DNA from: Loktanella sp. 5RATIMAR09
GTDB lineage: Bacteria > Pseudomonadota > Alphaproteobacteria > Rhodobacterales > Rhodobacteraceae
Reading direction: 5' to 3'
Length of the DNA: 64,000 bases
Assembly: GCF_001419985.1 (NCBI RefSeq)
Contig: NZ_LJAL01000002.1
Span: forward strand, 186,001 to 250,000
This document shows positions 17,897 through 26,603 of the stretch, piece by piece. The translations under genes and the position numbers were made by a program. Within the stretch, counting starts at the first letter, position 1. Each line of letters opens with the position of its first letter. The notes under the pieces are model-generated. The model was not told the DNA's origin. It ran no database searches and saw nothing but the letters and a program-made list of their open reading frames with translations.

Positions 17897-18871
17897 ATGA
17901 CGGAAGACATCACCGACCTGCCGAAACTGGCGCTTGAATGGTACCGCGCGGGCCGCGGTGTTGCGATTGCCACGGTGGTCCAGACGTGGGGCTCGGCTCC
18001 GCGCCCTGTTGGGAGCCAGTTGGTCATTGACGCCGATGGCGCGATGGAGGGATCTGTTTCCGGCGGCTGTGTTGAAGGCGCTGTAATCACCGAAGCCATC
18101 GACGCCATTGCAGACGGTGAACAACGGTTGCTCAGTTTTGGCGTCAGCGATGATGAGGCGTTCGCGGTCGGTTTGGCCTGTGGTGGGGAGATCAAGGTGC
18201 TGATCGAACCTGTAGGCCCGGTGATGCCGATTGATATTCTTGAACGGCTGGCCGATGCCCGCGCCGAGGCCACCCCTGTCGTCTACGTCACCGATATTAT
18301 CGCAAGCCGCCCACGGCTGCAGGCTGCGTGGACTTATCCCGACCGGGAGCGGACCGATACCTCAGGAATTGAAGAGGACGGACGCACCTTCGTGGCCGTT
18401 CATAACCCGCCTTTGCGGATGGTGATTGTGGGGGCTGTGCACATCGCCCAGCATCTGGTGCCAATGGCACGGGCCTGCGGGTATCGTCCGGTCCTGATTG
18501 ATCCGCGCCCTGCCTTTGGGTCGGATGCGCGTTTTCCCGGCGAAACGATCCTTGACGACTGGCCCGATGAGGCACTGCGCGCCCTCAAGATTGATGCGCG
18601 CACAGCCGTGGTCACGCTCACCCATGATCCCAAGCTCGATGATCCGGCGATTGTGACGGTGCTGGAGTCAGAGGCCTTCTATCTGGGGTGCCTTGGATCG
18701 ACGCGCACCCATGCCAAAAGGGTCGCGCGCCTGAAAGAGGTGGGGTTCACCGACGACGAGATCGGCCGCATCCATGCGCCGGTCGGGCTTGATCTGGGAG
18801 GGCGCCAGCCTGCCGAGATTGCGGTGAGCATCATGGCAGAGGTCACGCAGGCCTTACGGAAAAAATCGTGA
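17897..18871 (+). CDS. XdhC/CoxI-family maturation factor
   Basis: 324 residues. The N-terminal XdhC domain has ATVVQTWGSAPRPVGSQLVI and GSVSGGCVEGAV, and the C-terminal Rossmann domain starts LRMVIVGAVHIAQHL and ends LDLGGRQPAEIAVSIMAEV. XdhC proteins bind the molybdenum cofactor and deliver its sulfurated form to xanthine dehydrogenase-type enzymes. It overlaps the next gene by four bases (GTGA). Position upstream of coxSLM indicates cofactor loading of CoxL. Confidence 0.9.
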   Translation: MTEDITDLPKLALEWYRAGRGVAIATVVQTWGSAPRPVGSQLVIDADGAMEGSVSGGCVEGAVITEAIDAIADGEQRLLSFGVSDDEAFAVGLACGGEIKVLIEPVGPVMPIDILERLADARAEATPVVYVTDIIASRPRLQAAWTYPDRERTDTSGIEEDGRTFVAVHNPPLRMVIVGAVHIAQHLVPMARACGYRPVLIDPRPAFGSDARFPGETILDDWPDEALRALKIDARTAVVTLTHDPKLDDPAIVTVLESEAFYLGCLGSTRTHAKRVARLKEVGFTDDEIGRIHAPVGLDLGGRQPAEIAVSIMAEVTQALRKKS

Positions 18872-19848
18872 AATTTGGTCCTGTACCAACGCAAGAGGCG
18901 GTCGGTACCGTGCTGGCGCATTCCATGCCGGTGAAGACGGGGGCGCTTCGTAAAGGGCAGGTCCTGTCTGATGCGGATATTGCCGCGCTGCTGGCGGCGG
19001 GGCATCAGCAGATCATCGTTGCGCGCTATGATCCCTGTGATCTGGACGAGAACACCGCTGCAGCCCAGCTCGCCACAGCGATTGCAGGCGCGGGGCTATA
19101 CATCAGCAAGGCCGCGACGGGGCGTGTGAACCTCTTTGCGACGGGCCCCGGGATTGTGCAGATCGACGCCGCGCGGATTGACGCCTGCAATGCCGTCAAT
19201 CCCATGATCACGGTCGCCACAGTGCCCCCGCTGCAACGGGTCGAAGAGGGGATGATGATCGCGACCATCAAGATCATATCCTATGCTGTCCCCGCCGAAG
19301 ATGTGACGGCCGCTTGTGTTGCTGGGAACGGGGCATTGGCGCTATTGCCGCCCCGCGTGACAACGGCGAGCCTGATTGAAACCGATATTGGCAAACAGCC
19401 CGCAACCAAAGGCCGGCGCGCGCTGGCGTCACGTTTGTCACGATTGGGCGTCACGTTGACCCCCCGCGTAATTGTGCCGCATGCTGCAGGTCCCTTGGCA
19501 CAGGCCATCGAGGGGGCGGGAGGCGAGATGGTGTTCATCCTCACCGCCTCGGCGACATCGGACGTGAACGATGTGGGGCCTGCGGCGCTGCGGCAGGCGG
19601 GTGGCGAGGTCACGCAATTCGGTATGCCTGTTGACCCGGGGAACCTGTTATTCTTGGGGAACTATGGGGAAAAACCCGTTGTGGGTTTGCCCGGATGCGC
19701 GCGGTCGCCCGCTTTGAACGGTGCTGATTGGGTGCTGGAGCGTGTGATCTGCGGTCGCAGCCCTACACCCGCTGATTTTGCGAGAATGGGCGTCGGTGGA
19801 TTGCTTAAAGAAATCCCGTCCCGTCCCAAACCACGCGCCAATCTCTAG
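18868..19848 (+). CDS. Molybdopterin-binding protein (MoeA/MogA-like domain)
   Basis: 326 residues starting with GTG that overlaps the xdhC stop. The N-terminal half has DADIAALLAAGHQQIIVARYDPCDLDENTAA, and the C-terminal half shows MVFILTASATSDVNDVGPAAL and the MoeA-like GMPVDPGNLLFLG, then PVVGLPGCARSP. The domain binds molybdopterin in cofactor synthesis proteins. The usual fused nucleotidyltransferase (MobA/MocA) half is not present. Likely role is handling of the cofactor for CoxL. It ends 106 bp before coxS. Confidence 0.82.
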   Translation: MKFGPVPTQEAVGTVLAHSMPVKTGALRKGQVLSDADIAALLAAGHQQIIVARYDPCDLDENTAAAQLATAIAGAGLYISKAATGRVNLFATGPGIVQIDAARIDACNAVNPMITVATVPPLQRVEEGMMIATIKIISYAVPAEDVTAACVAGNGALALLPPRVTTASLIETDIGKQPATKGRRALASRLSRLGVTLTPRVIVPHAAGPLAQAIEGAGGEMVFILTASATSDVNDVGPAALRQAGGEVTQFGMPVDPGNLLFLGNYGEKPVVGLPGCARSPALNGADWVLERVICGRSPTPADFARMGVGGLLKEIPSRPKPRANL

Positions 19849-19954
19849 TCACAAATCCCCGTTACTTTGCAGGTGCAGCGGAAGTTGGGTGTTCTCAAGT
19901 CTCGTTTGGCGTGTTTAACTCGTTCCAAAGCACATGAGTTTTTGGGAGGAAACA

Positions 19955-20440
19955 ATGGCATCGGTAACTATGACCGTGAACGGCAAATCCGTGTCAGGTG
20001 ATGTGGAGGGCCGCACATTGATGTCGGATTTCCTGCGCAATGACCTGCGACTGACAGGGACGCACATCGGATGTGACACATCGCAATGCGGGGCTTGCGT
20101 GATCCATGTGAATGGCGAAGCGGTGAAAGCCTGTACCATGTTCGCGGTTGAGGCGGACGGGGCGGATGTGGCAACCATTGAAGGGCAGGCCAACGCAGAC
20201 GGATCGCTGAACGTGATCCAGCAGGCGTTTCAGGATCACCACGGCCTGCAATGCGGCTTTTGCACACCGGGTATGGTGATGTCGGCGGCTGCGTTGTTGA
20301 AGGAAAACCCGACGCCCACGGAACGCGAAGTGCGTGAATATCTGGAAGGCAACATCTGCCGTTGCACCGGATACCACAATATCGTCAAGGCGATCATGGC
20401 CGCGTCCGGTCAGGATGTGTCGGCTATCGCTGCCGAATAA
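19955..20440 (+). CDS. coxS: CO dehydrogenase-type small subunit, two [2Fe-2S] clusters
   Basis: 161 residues from ATG at 19955, which has GGGAGGAAACA upstream. C40, C45, C48 and C60 form the ferredoxin-type plant [2Fe-2S] site; C100, C103, C135 and C137 (CGFC and CRCTG) form the second cluster. It transfers electrons from molybdenum in CoxL to FAD in CoxM. It is the first gene of a coxS-coxL-coxM order, which is the arrangement usual for form II; form I clusters are coxM-coxS-coxL. Confidence 0.95.
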   Translation: MASVTMTVNGKSVSGDVEGRTLMSDFLRNDLRLTGTHIGCDTSQCGACVIHVNGEAVKACTMFAVEADGADVATIEGQANADGSLNVIQQAFQDHHGLQCGFCTPGMVMSAAALLKENPTPTEREVREYLEGNICRCTGYHNIVKAIMAASGQDVSAIAAE

Positions 20441-20511
20441 GCAGGATTTCAAGGATAATCAGAAGCCGGTTCTCCGGGAGGAAACCGCAGCTTCGATAGG
20501 GAGGAATAACA

Positions 20512-22881
20512 ATGCCTAAAGATGGTGGAATTGGTGCCAGCACAACGCGCCGCGAGGACGTGCGCTTTCTAACTGGTAAGGGAAAATATACTGCAGACAT
20601 CAATGTCTTTGGTCAGGCGGCGGCGATTTTCGTGCGCTCGACGGTCGCCAATGGTGTGATCAAATCAATTGATACGTCTGCGGCGGAAAGCATGCCGGGT
20701 GTGCTGGCGGTCTTTACCGGCGAGGATTTTGTTGATGTCGGCGGCAACCCCGCAGGATGGCTGATCAACAGCCGCGATGGCGAACCGATGAAAGAACCCA
20801 AGCGCCCGGTGCTGGCTCACGGCAAGGTACGCCACGTGGGGGATGCCTATGCCGCCGTGATCGCCGAGACCGAACAGCAGGCGCGCGATGCCGCCGAAGA
20901 GATCATTGCCGATATCGAAGAACTGCCGGCGGTGATCAACATGGCCGATGCTTTGGCCGGCGACAACTATGTGCATGATGAAATCGGCACCAACCAGTGT
21001 TTCGACTGGGGCTGGATCGAGGACAACCGCGCCGCTACGGACGAGGCGATCAAGAACGCGCCGCATGTCACGACGCTGGAGCTTGTGAACAACCGTCTGG
21101 TGCCCAACGCGATGGAACCGCGCGCCTCGATCGGCACGTATGATGCAGCGGGCGATTCTTACCTGTTGCAAACCACATCGCAGAACCCGCACCTGACACG
21201 GTTGCTGATTTCGGCCTTTGTTCTGGGCATTCCCGAAAACAAGCTGACGGTGATTGCCCCTGATGTGGGCGGCGGTTTCGGCTCGAAAATCTATCACTAC
21301 GGTGAAGAGGCGCTTGTGCTTGCGGCATCGAAAAAGGTGGGCCGCCCTGTGAAATGGGTGGCGGATCGCACCGAAGCATTCCTGAGCGATGCCCACGGGC
21401 GTGACCACGTCACCAAGATTGAACTGGCGTGCGAAAAGGATGGCACCTTCATCGCCTTCCGCAGTGAAACGCTGGCGAACGTGGGGGCCTATCTGTCGAA
21501 CTTTTCAACCGCGACGCCCACTTTCCTGCATGGCACGTTGATGGCGGGCAACTATACGGTGCCCAACGTCTATGTGAACGTGAAAACCGTGTTCACCAAC
21601 ACCGCCCCCGTTGATGCCTATCGCGGCGCTGGGCGGCCAGAGGCCACCTATTCGCTTGAACGTGTGATCGACATGGCAGCGCGCGAATTGGGGATGGACC
21701 CCGTGGAACTGCGGCGCAAGAACTTTATCAAAGCCGATCAATTCCCGTTCGCAAGTGCGGCAGGTCTTGAATACGACAGCGGTGACTATGACGCGCTGAT
21801 GGACAAGATGGAGGCGATGATTGACCGCAAAGCCTTTGAAGAACGCCGCAACGCCAGCGAAGCCAAAGGTATGCTGCGCGGTCTGGGGATCAACGCCTAT
21901 GTCGAGGCTTGTGGCATTGCGCCATCAAACCTTGTCGGTGTGCTTGGGTCGCGTGTGGGCCTCTATGATGCCGCCACGGTGCGCGTGAACGCGACAGGCA
22001 ACCTCAGTGTTATGGTGGGGGCCCACAGCCACGGACAGGGGCATGAGACGGTGTTCCCACAGATCGTGGCCGATATGCTGGGGATTGATCCCGGGTCAGT
22101 CGATATCGTGCATGGCGATACCTCGAAAATCCCGTTCGGGATGGGCACCTACGGGTCACGCAGCCTTGCGGTCTGCGGCTCTGCCATGGTGCGGGCGACC
22201 GAAAAGATTATCGCCAAAGCCAAGAAGATTGCAGCACACATGCTGGAAGCCTCGGCCGATGACGTGGATTTCACCGATGGGCAGTTCACGGTCAAAGGCA
22301 CGGATAAATCCGTCAGCTTTGGCGAGGTCGCGTTGAAGGCCTATATCCCGCACAACTATCCGCTTGAGGATATCGAGCCGGGTTTGGAAGAAACGGCTTT
22401 TTATGACCCCGCCAACTTTACCTATCCTTCGGGGGCCTACGCCTGCGAGGTCGAGGTTGACCCCGAAACCGGTAAGGTGACGGTCGAGCGGTTCATGGCG
22501 TGTGACGATTTCGGCAATGTCATGAACCCGATGATTGTCAGCGGGCAGGTGCATGGCGGTGTCGTCCAAGGGATCGGACAGGCCCTATTGGAAAACACCA
22601 CTTATGATGAAAACGGCCAGCTTTTGTCGGCGAGCTATATGGATTACGTGATGCCGCGCGCCGATGATCTGCCGTTTATCGCGGTGGACCATGACGGCGG
22701 CACACCCTGTACGCATAACCCGCTGGGGGCCAAAGGGTGCGGCGAGGGTGGCGCCATCGGATCACCGCCCACGGTCGTGAACGCGGTGATTGATGCGCTG
22801 CAATCGGGCGGCAAGAACGTCACCCACATCGACATGCCTTTGACGCCTTCGCGCGTCTGGGCGGCCATGAACAACGCATAA
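20512..22881 (+). CDS. coxL: CO dehydrogenase-type large subunit, form II (AYRGAGR)
   Basis: 789 residues, molybdenum hydroxylase large subunit. The active-site loop AYRGAGR is at residues 369-375 (bases 21616-21636); form I CO dehydrogenases have AYRCSFR there, with the Cys that binds copper. The form I Cys is thus absent, so the Mo-Cu site is not expected. The molybdopterin contacts GGGFGSK and the catalytic Glu segment GCGEGGAIGSPP near the C-terminus are intact. Form II proteins have been called putative CODH, but the physiological substrate is disputed. RBS AGGGAGG precedes the ATG. Confidence 0.95.
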   Translation: MPKDGGIGASTTRREDVRFLTGKGKYTADINVFGQAAAIFVRSTVANGVIKSIDTSAAESMPGVLAVFTGEDFVDVGGNPAGWLINSRDGEPMKEPKRPVLAHGKVRHVGDAYAAVIAETEQQARDAAEEIIADIEELPAVINMADALAGDNYVHDEIGTNQCFDWGWIEDNRAATDEAIKNAPHVTTLELVNNRLVPNAMEPRASIGTYDAAGDSYLLQTTSQNPHLTRLLISAFVLGIPENKLTVIAPDVGGGFGSKIYHYGEEALVLAASKKVGRPVKWVADRTEAFLSDAHGRDHVTKIELACEKDGTFIAFRSETLANVGAYLSNFSTATPTFLHGTLMAGNYTVPNVYVNVKTVFTNTAPVDAYRGAGRPEATYSLERVIDMAARELGMDPVELRRKNFIKADQFPFASAAGLEYDSGDYDALMDKMEAMIDRKAFEERRNASEAKGMLRGLGINAYVEACGIAPSNLVGVLGSRVGLYDAATVRVNATGNLSVMVGAHSHGQGHETVFPQIVADMLGIDPGSVDIVHGDTSKIPFGMGTYGSRSLAVCGSAMVRATEKIIAKAKKIAAHMLEASADDVDFTDGQFTVKGTDKSVSFGEVALKAYIPHNYPLEDIEPGLEETAFYDPANFTYPSGAYACEVEVDPETGKVTVERFMACDDFGNVMNPMIVSGQVHGGVVQGIGQALLENTTYDENGQLLSASYMDYVMPRADDLPFIAVDHDGGTPCTHNPLGAKGCGEGGAIGSPPTVVNAVIDALQSGGKNVTHIDMPLTPSRVWAAMNNA

Positions 22882-22893
22882 GGGAGAACGCGC

Positions 22894-23685
22894 ATGTATG
22901 CTTTTGATATTGAACGGCCTTCCACGATTGCGGATGCGGTCAAAGCGCTGAAAGATGAAGACGCGCAGGCGCTGGGCGGGGGGCAGACACTAATCCCGAC
23001 GCTGAAACAGCGGTTGGCGATGCCATCGGCCTTGATCAGCCTGACCGGTATCGGCGAAATGAAAGGCGTGTGTCTGGCCGATGACGGTGCGGTGTGCATC
23101 GGGGGGGCTACCACCCATGCCACGGTGGCGAAGGAAGCCGCGGCGCATTATCCGGGGCTTGCGGGCCTTGCCGCCAATATCGGTGACCCGGCGGTGCGCA
23201 ACCGTGGGACTGTTGGCGGATCACTGGCCAATAACGATCCGTCGGCCTGCTATCCTGCGGCGGCATTGGGCTCTGGTGCCACGATCATCACCAATACGCG
23301 TGAGATTGCGGCGGATGACTATTTTCAAGGCATGTTCGAGACCGCCCTTGAAGAAGGTGAAGTGATCACCGAAGTGCGCTTTCCGGTGCCGGAAAAATCG
23401 CACTACCAAAAGTTCGTGCAGCCTGCGTCGCGCTTTGCGCTCGTGGGGGTCTTTGTGGCCAAATATGCAGATGGCGTGCGCGTGGCTGTCACAGGGGCCT
23501 CTGAAAACGGTGTCTTCCGCTGGAGCGAGGCAGAAGCCGCACTTTCGGCTGATTTCTCGGCCGCGGCGCTTGAGGGGCTGACGGTGTCCGCTGGTGAGAT
23601 GATCGCCGATTTGCACGGATCGCCCGAATACCGCGCACATCTGGTCAAGGTCATGACAGGGCGCGCAGTTACAGCCGTCGCCTGA
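22894..23685 (+). CDS. coxM: CO dehydrogenase-type medium subunit, FAD-binding
   Basis: 263 residues. The FAD-binding motifs GGGQTLIP (about residues 29-36) and TVGGSLANNDPSACYPA (about 107-123) are intact, followed by the CO dehydrogenase flavoprotein C-terminal domain. It passes electrons from the CoxS clusters to the respiratory chain. It starts 12 bp after coxL and ends the cluster at a strong bidirectional terminator. Confidence 0.95.
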   Translation: MYAFDIERPSTIADAVKALKDEDAQALGGGQTLIPTLKQRLAMPSALISLTGIGEMKGVCLADDGAVCIGGATTHATVAKEAAAHYPGLAGLAANIGDPAVRNRGTVGGSLANNDPSACYPAAALGSGATIITNTREIAADDYFQGMFETALEEGEVITEVRFPVPEKSHYQKFVQPASRFALVGVFVAKYADGVRVAVTGASENGVFRWSEAEAALSADFSAAALEGLTVSAGEMIADLHGSPEYRAHLVKVMTGRAVTAVA

Positions 23686-23688
23686 ACC

Positions 23689-23718
23689 AAAAAGCCCCCG
23701 CGATTGCGGGGGCTTTTT
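23689..23718. terminator. Bidirectional terminator between coxM and infC
   Basis: Thirteen-base perfect arms AAAAAGCCCCCGC (23689-23701) and GCGGGGGCTTTTT (23706-23718) around GATT. The U-tract is present on both strands, so it ends coxM on plus and infC on minus. Confidence 0.95.
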
Positions 23719-23737
23719 TATTCCAGTCTGTTCGGTC

Positions 23738-24283
23738 TTACTTGGTAAGCGGCCCGATCAGCATGACCATCTGGCGGCCTTCCATTTTGGGGAAGTTCTC
23801 GACCTTGCCGGTCTCTTTGGTGTCTTCGGCAACACGTTCCAGCAATTGACGACCCAGTTCCTGGTGGGCCATTTCGCGGCCACGGAAACGCAGGGTGATC
23901 TTTACCTTGTCGCCGTTTTCCAGAAACTTGAAGACGTTGCGCATCTTGACTTCGTAGTCGTTGATATCCGTGTTGGGACGGAATTTCACTTCCTTGATCT
24001 CGATGATCTTCTGCTTCTTACGGGCCTCAGCTTCTTTCTTCTGAGTCTCGTACTTGAACTTGCCATAGTCCATGATCTTGCAAACCGGCGGGTTGGCGTT
24101 TGGCGAAATCTCCACCAAGTCCAGGCCAGCTTCATCGGCCATTTCCATTGCACGTGCGGGTGTAACAACGCCCACGTTTTCGCCATCCGCCCCGATCAGG
24201 CGGATTTCATCCGATCTGATCCGTTCATTGATACGTGGGCCGGTGTCGCGTTGTGGTGGTGCGTTATGAGGTCTGCGTCCTAT
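23738..24283 (-). CDS. infC: Translation initiation factor IF-3, probable ATA start
   Basis: 181 residues if it starts at ATA 24281-24283: (M)[20 protein letters not shown]. The IF-3 N-domain begins at about residue 17 and the C-domain runs [20 protein letters not shown] to [15 protein letters not shown] stands at 24292-24296, eight bases upstream of that ATA. No ATG, GTG or TTG exists between the RBS and the conserved N-domain; the next GTG (24175) would delete about 36 conserved residues. Non-standard infC starts (AUU) are known in enterobacteria and allow autoregulation, and ATA is my inference here. Confidence 0.9.
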   Translation of the reverse strand: MGRRPHNAPPQRDTGPRINERIRSDEIRLIGADGENVGVVTPARAMEMADEAGLDLVEISPNANPPVCKIMDYGKFKYETQKKEAEARKKQKIIEIKEVKFRPNTDINDYEVKMRNVFKFLENGDKVKITLRFRGREMAHQELGRQLLERVAEDTKETGKVENFPKMEGRQMVMLIGPLTK

Positions 24284-24448
24284 GGTCTTTATCCTTGCGT
24301 TGTTCCAAAAAGCTAAGCGCCAAACTAAACCTGTCGCTGGTTACCTTCAACCCGGAAAAGATGCGGTTTTCCGCCGATTTTTCCCCTGTGATTGCGCTTT
24401 CCCTTTCACAAGGCATCTGACATATCCACAGTAAGGTCCGATGGGGGC

Positions 24449-24466
24449 CCAAATATATAGATTTGG
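24449..24466. promoter_or_regulatory. Inverted repeat CCAAAT-N6-ATTTGG in the leader of the Ala-rich gene
   Basis: Perfect six-base arms around ATATAG, ending 13 bases before the ATG of the alanine-rich gene and touching its ribosome binding site. The centre resembles a -10 box, which would give a very short leader. It may be an operator or chance in an A/T-rich stretch. Confidence 0.3.
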
Positions 24467-24479
24467 AAGGAGATGACCC

Positions 24480-25205
24480 ATGCGTGCAATCATTATTATC
24501 GTGGTTTTGGCCGTCGTTGGTTTTTTTGGATACCAATATGCAGCCGAAGGTCGCAACCCAAGTGAAGCTATTGGTGTCTTGACAGGTGCCACTCAGGAAG
24601 CGGAACGCGCTGCGGCTGAAGCCGCCGCTGCCGCAGAAGCCGAAGCCGCTGCCGCACTCGAAGCCGCCGAGGCCGCAGCTGCCGAAGCAGAAGCACTGGC
24701 AGCCGAGCAGGCCGCTGCTGCGGAAGCTGAAGCCGCTGCCGCTCTCGAGGCTGCCGAGGCCGCAGCCGCCGAAGCAGAAGCGCTCGCCGCTGAGCAGGCC
24801 GCTGCTGCGGAATCCGCACTAGAGAGCGCCGCGCAAGAGGCTGAAGCCGCAGCACAAGCCGCTCTTGATGCGGCCGCTGCTGCTGGCGATGATGCTGCGG
24901 AAGCGGTGCAAGACGCGGTTGATAGCGCAACCGACGCAGCAACAGATGCGGTAGATGCGCTCAATGGCACAACCGAGGAAGCCGTTGAAGCGACCGAAGC
25001 CACACCGGAGGCCATGCTGCCCGAGGATGGTGAAGTGCTAACTGTTGAAGGCTTCGACTTTGATAGCGTTCTGGAGATCGTGCAGAATTCCGAGCTGTCA
25101 CAGATGCAGAAGACAGTGTTGACGACGTCGCTTGAAGGTGCGCGTAACCAGCCCGAATTGCTGCAGCCTGTGCTTGAAAGCATCCGCGAAGCGCTTGGCA
25201 TGTAA
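24480..25205 (+). CDS. Alanine-rich coiled-coil membrane-anchored protein with duplicated 29-residue repeat
   Basis: 241 residues from ATG at 24480 with AAGGAG eight bases upstream. Residues 4-20 are one N-terminal membrane helix (IIIIVVLAVVGFFGYQY). Residues 40-160 are almost wholly Ala/Glu, predicted coiled coil, and contain two copies of a 29-residue unit at residues 52-80 and 81-109. An acidic Ala/Asp/Thr region follows, then a compact C-terminal domain (about 188-241, LTVEGFDFDSVLEIVQNSELS to ESIREALGM) that may be the functional part. No family recognised. It is alone, between infC and the convergent fpr gene. Confidence 0.75.
   Translation: MRAIIIIVVLAVVGFFGYQYAAEGRNPSEAIGVLTGATQEAERAAAEAAAAAEAEAAAALEAAEAAAAEAEALAAEQAAAAEAEAAAALEAAEAAAAEAEALAAEQAAAAESALESAAQEAEAAAQAALDAAAAAGDDAAEAVQDAVDSATDAATDAVDALNGTTEEAVEATEATPEAMLPEDGEVLTVEGFDFDSVLEIVQNSELSQMQKTVLTTSLEGARNQPELLQPVLESIREALGM
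24633..24806 (+). repeat. Tandem 87-bp coding duplication
   Basis: Bases 24633-24719 and 24720-24806 encode the same 29 residues. The two DNA copies differ at several third positions, so the duplication is not recent but the protein sequence has been kept identical. Confidence 0.9.
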
Positions 25206-25225
25206 AGCGTCAAAGCCTGAAACAG

Positions 25226-25257
25226 AAAAGGCCGCGTGACCTCTCACGCGGCCTTTT
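25226..25257. terminator. Bidirectional terminator between Ala-rich gene and fpr
   Basis: Fourteen-base arms AAAAGGCCGCGTGA (25226-25239) and TCACGCGGCCTTTT (25244-25257) around CCTC, with T-runs on both sides. Confidence 0.93.
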
Positions 25258-25275
25258 TCTTTTGCTGGCATAGAT

Positions 25276-26133
25276 CTAGTCGAGGAAAGCTTTTTCCACG
25301 ACATAATGCTGGGGGTTCGAATTCGCCCCCTCAACCAGTCCGTAATCCTCGAACATCTCCTTGAGTTCAAGATTGAACGCAAGGTTGCCGCAGATCATTG
25401 CGCGGTCGGTTTCGGGCGACAACGGTGGCACGCCCAGATCCGCGAATGCTTCGCCTGAGCGCATCAGGTCGGTGATCCGGCCCATCTTGGGGCTCTCTTC
25501 GCGGGTGGTTGTGGGATAGTACTTGATCTTCTTCCAGAACCCTTCGCCGATCACTTCATTAAGCAGTTCATCGGATTTGAGGCTTTCAATCAAATCACGC
25601 CCGTAGGTCAGTTCACCAACCTCGCGGCAGGTGTGGGTGATGATCACCTCATCATAGTCTTCATAAGTCTGCGGCTCACGCAGCAGCGACGCGAATGGTG
25701 CAAAGCCTGTTCCGGTCGCAAAGAACCAGATCCGTTTGCCCGGCAGCAGCGCGTCATGCACCAGCGTGCCGACAGGTTTCGGGCGCAGGATCAGATCGTC
25801 CCCGGGCTTGATGTGTTGCAGGCGCGATGTCAGCGGTCCGTCCTGCACCTTGATTGAGTAGAACTCCAACTCTTCGTCCCAAGAGGGCGAGGCGATGGAA
25901 TAGGCGCGCAGCAGCGGTTTTTGCTTGCCGGTTTTGGGGTCCGGATCGCCCATCAGGCCGATCATAACGAATTCGCCCGACCGGAACCGCAGCGACGCAG
26001 GCCGGGTCACGCGGAACGAAAACAGACGGTCGGTGTAGTGTTTCACCTCTGTCACGGTCTGCGCATCGGGCAGGGTGGGCACGGCTTTGGCGGTATCTAA
26101 AGTCACAGGTTTTTGCTCGGTCATATCATTCAT
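25276..26133 (-). CDS. fpr: Ferredoxin-NADP(+) reductase
   Basis: 285 residues from ATG at 26133; a second ATG lies three codons further. The FAD-binding RAYSIASPS (RxYS) is near residue 96 and ATGTGFAPFASLLREP binds NADP. The C-terminus ends HYVVEKAFLD, as in bacterial Fpr subclass enzymes. It ends the sulfite reduction operon, so it may supply electrons through ferredoxin to the CysI-type reductase, which here has no CysJ flavoprotein partner. It is 59 bp from the DUF934 gene. Confidence 0.93.
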   Translation of the reverse strand: MNDMTEQKPVTLDTAKAVPTLPDAQTVTEVKHYTDRLFSFRVTRPASLRFRSGEFVMIGLMGDPDPKTGKQKPLLRAYSIASPSWDEELEFYSIKVQDGPLTSRLQHIKPGDDLILRPKPVGTLVHDALLPGKRIWFFATGTGFAPFASLLREPQTYEDYDEVIITHTCREVGELTYGRDLIESLKSDELLNEVIGEGFWKKIKYYPTTTREESPKMGRITDLMRSGEAFADLGVPPLSPETDRAMICGNLAFNLELKEMFEDYGLVEGANSNPQHYVVEKAFLD

Positions 26134-26192
26134 GGCAGCCCTGATAGGGCCGCCCTCCGGTGTAGTCGTTGATCTGGATCAGGAAAAGGGGC

Positions 26193-26603
26193 TTAGCCGC
26201 GCAAGCGGGCCTGATAGTGGTGATTTTGCCAATCCGCGCGGAATTGCCATTGGTCTTGGGGCTGACGGGCGGCGAGGGCATCATCAATTTCCACCTCATC
26301 AAAGCCGGACCTGCGCGCCATGGCGTATTGGTCGGCCAGCACATGGCCCTTGGCCCGCAAACGGCCAGTGAACCCCGCCCGCCGCAACATGGCCGCCAGC
26401 GTAAAGCCGCGCCCGTCGGCGGAGGATGGGAAATCAATGCGGATCATCGCGGCCTTCGTGAGGTCGGCCAGCGCATCGGGGGGCGTATCGGACGGCAGGT
26501 CGATCCCATAGCCGCAATCATTCGCCGCCTTTTCACCAAGGCCTACAAAGCCTGCGGTAAAATCATCCGTGGTAAATCCACGGTCGGTGACTATCACGCT
26601 CAT
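26193..26603 (-). CDS. DUF934 protein of the sulfite reduction operon
   Basis: 136 residues from ATG at 26603 (MSVIVTDRGFTTDDF). Characteristic segments are IDLPSDTPPDALADL, MIRIDFPSSADGRGFTLAAMLR, and FRADWQNHHYQARLR at the C-terminus. DUF934 genes sit beside cysI and cysH in many alphaproteobacteria, and a role in electron supply or assembly of sulfite reductase is presumed from context. Its start overlaps the cysH stop by four bases. Confidence 0.88.
   Translation of the reverse strand: MSVIVTDRGFTTDDFTAGFVGLGEKAANDCGYGIDLPSDTPPDALADLTKAAMIRIDFPSSADGRGFTLAAMLRRAGFTGRLRAKGHVLADQYAMARRSGFDEVEIDDALAARQPQDQWQFRADWQNHHYQARLRG

Noticed and set aside
16831..18273. Long minus-strand open frame (about 480 codons)
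   Set aside because: It is antisense to coxE and the start of xdhC, is Ser/Arg-rich with no domain, and the plus-strand genes have clear family motifs.
24633..24806. Possible CRISPR-like repeat
   Set aside because: Only two abutting copies, no spacers, and both lie in a coding frame; no cas genes are nearby.
24593..25213. Minus-strand Ser/Ala-rich frame
   Set aside because: It is the complement of the Ala/Glu repeat region; GCN and GCT-rich DNA keeps the other strand open by composition.
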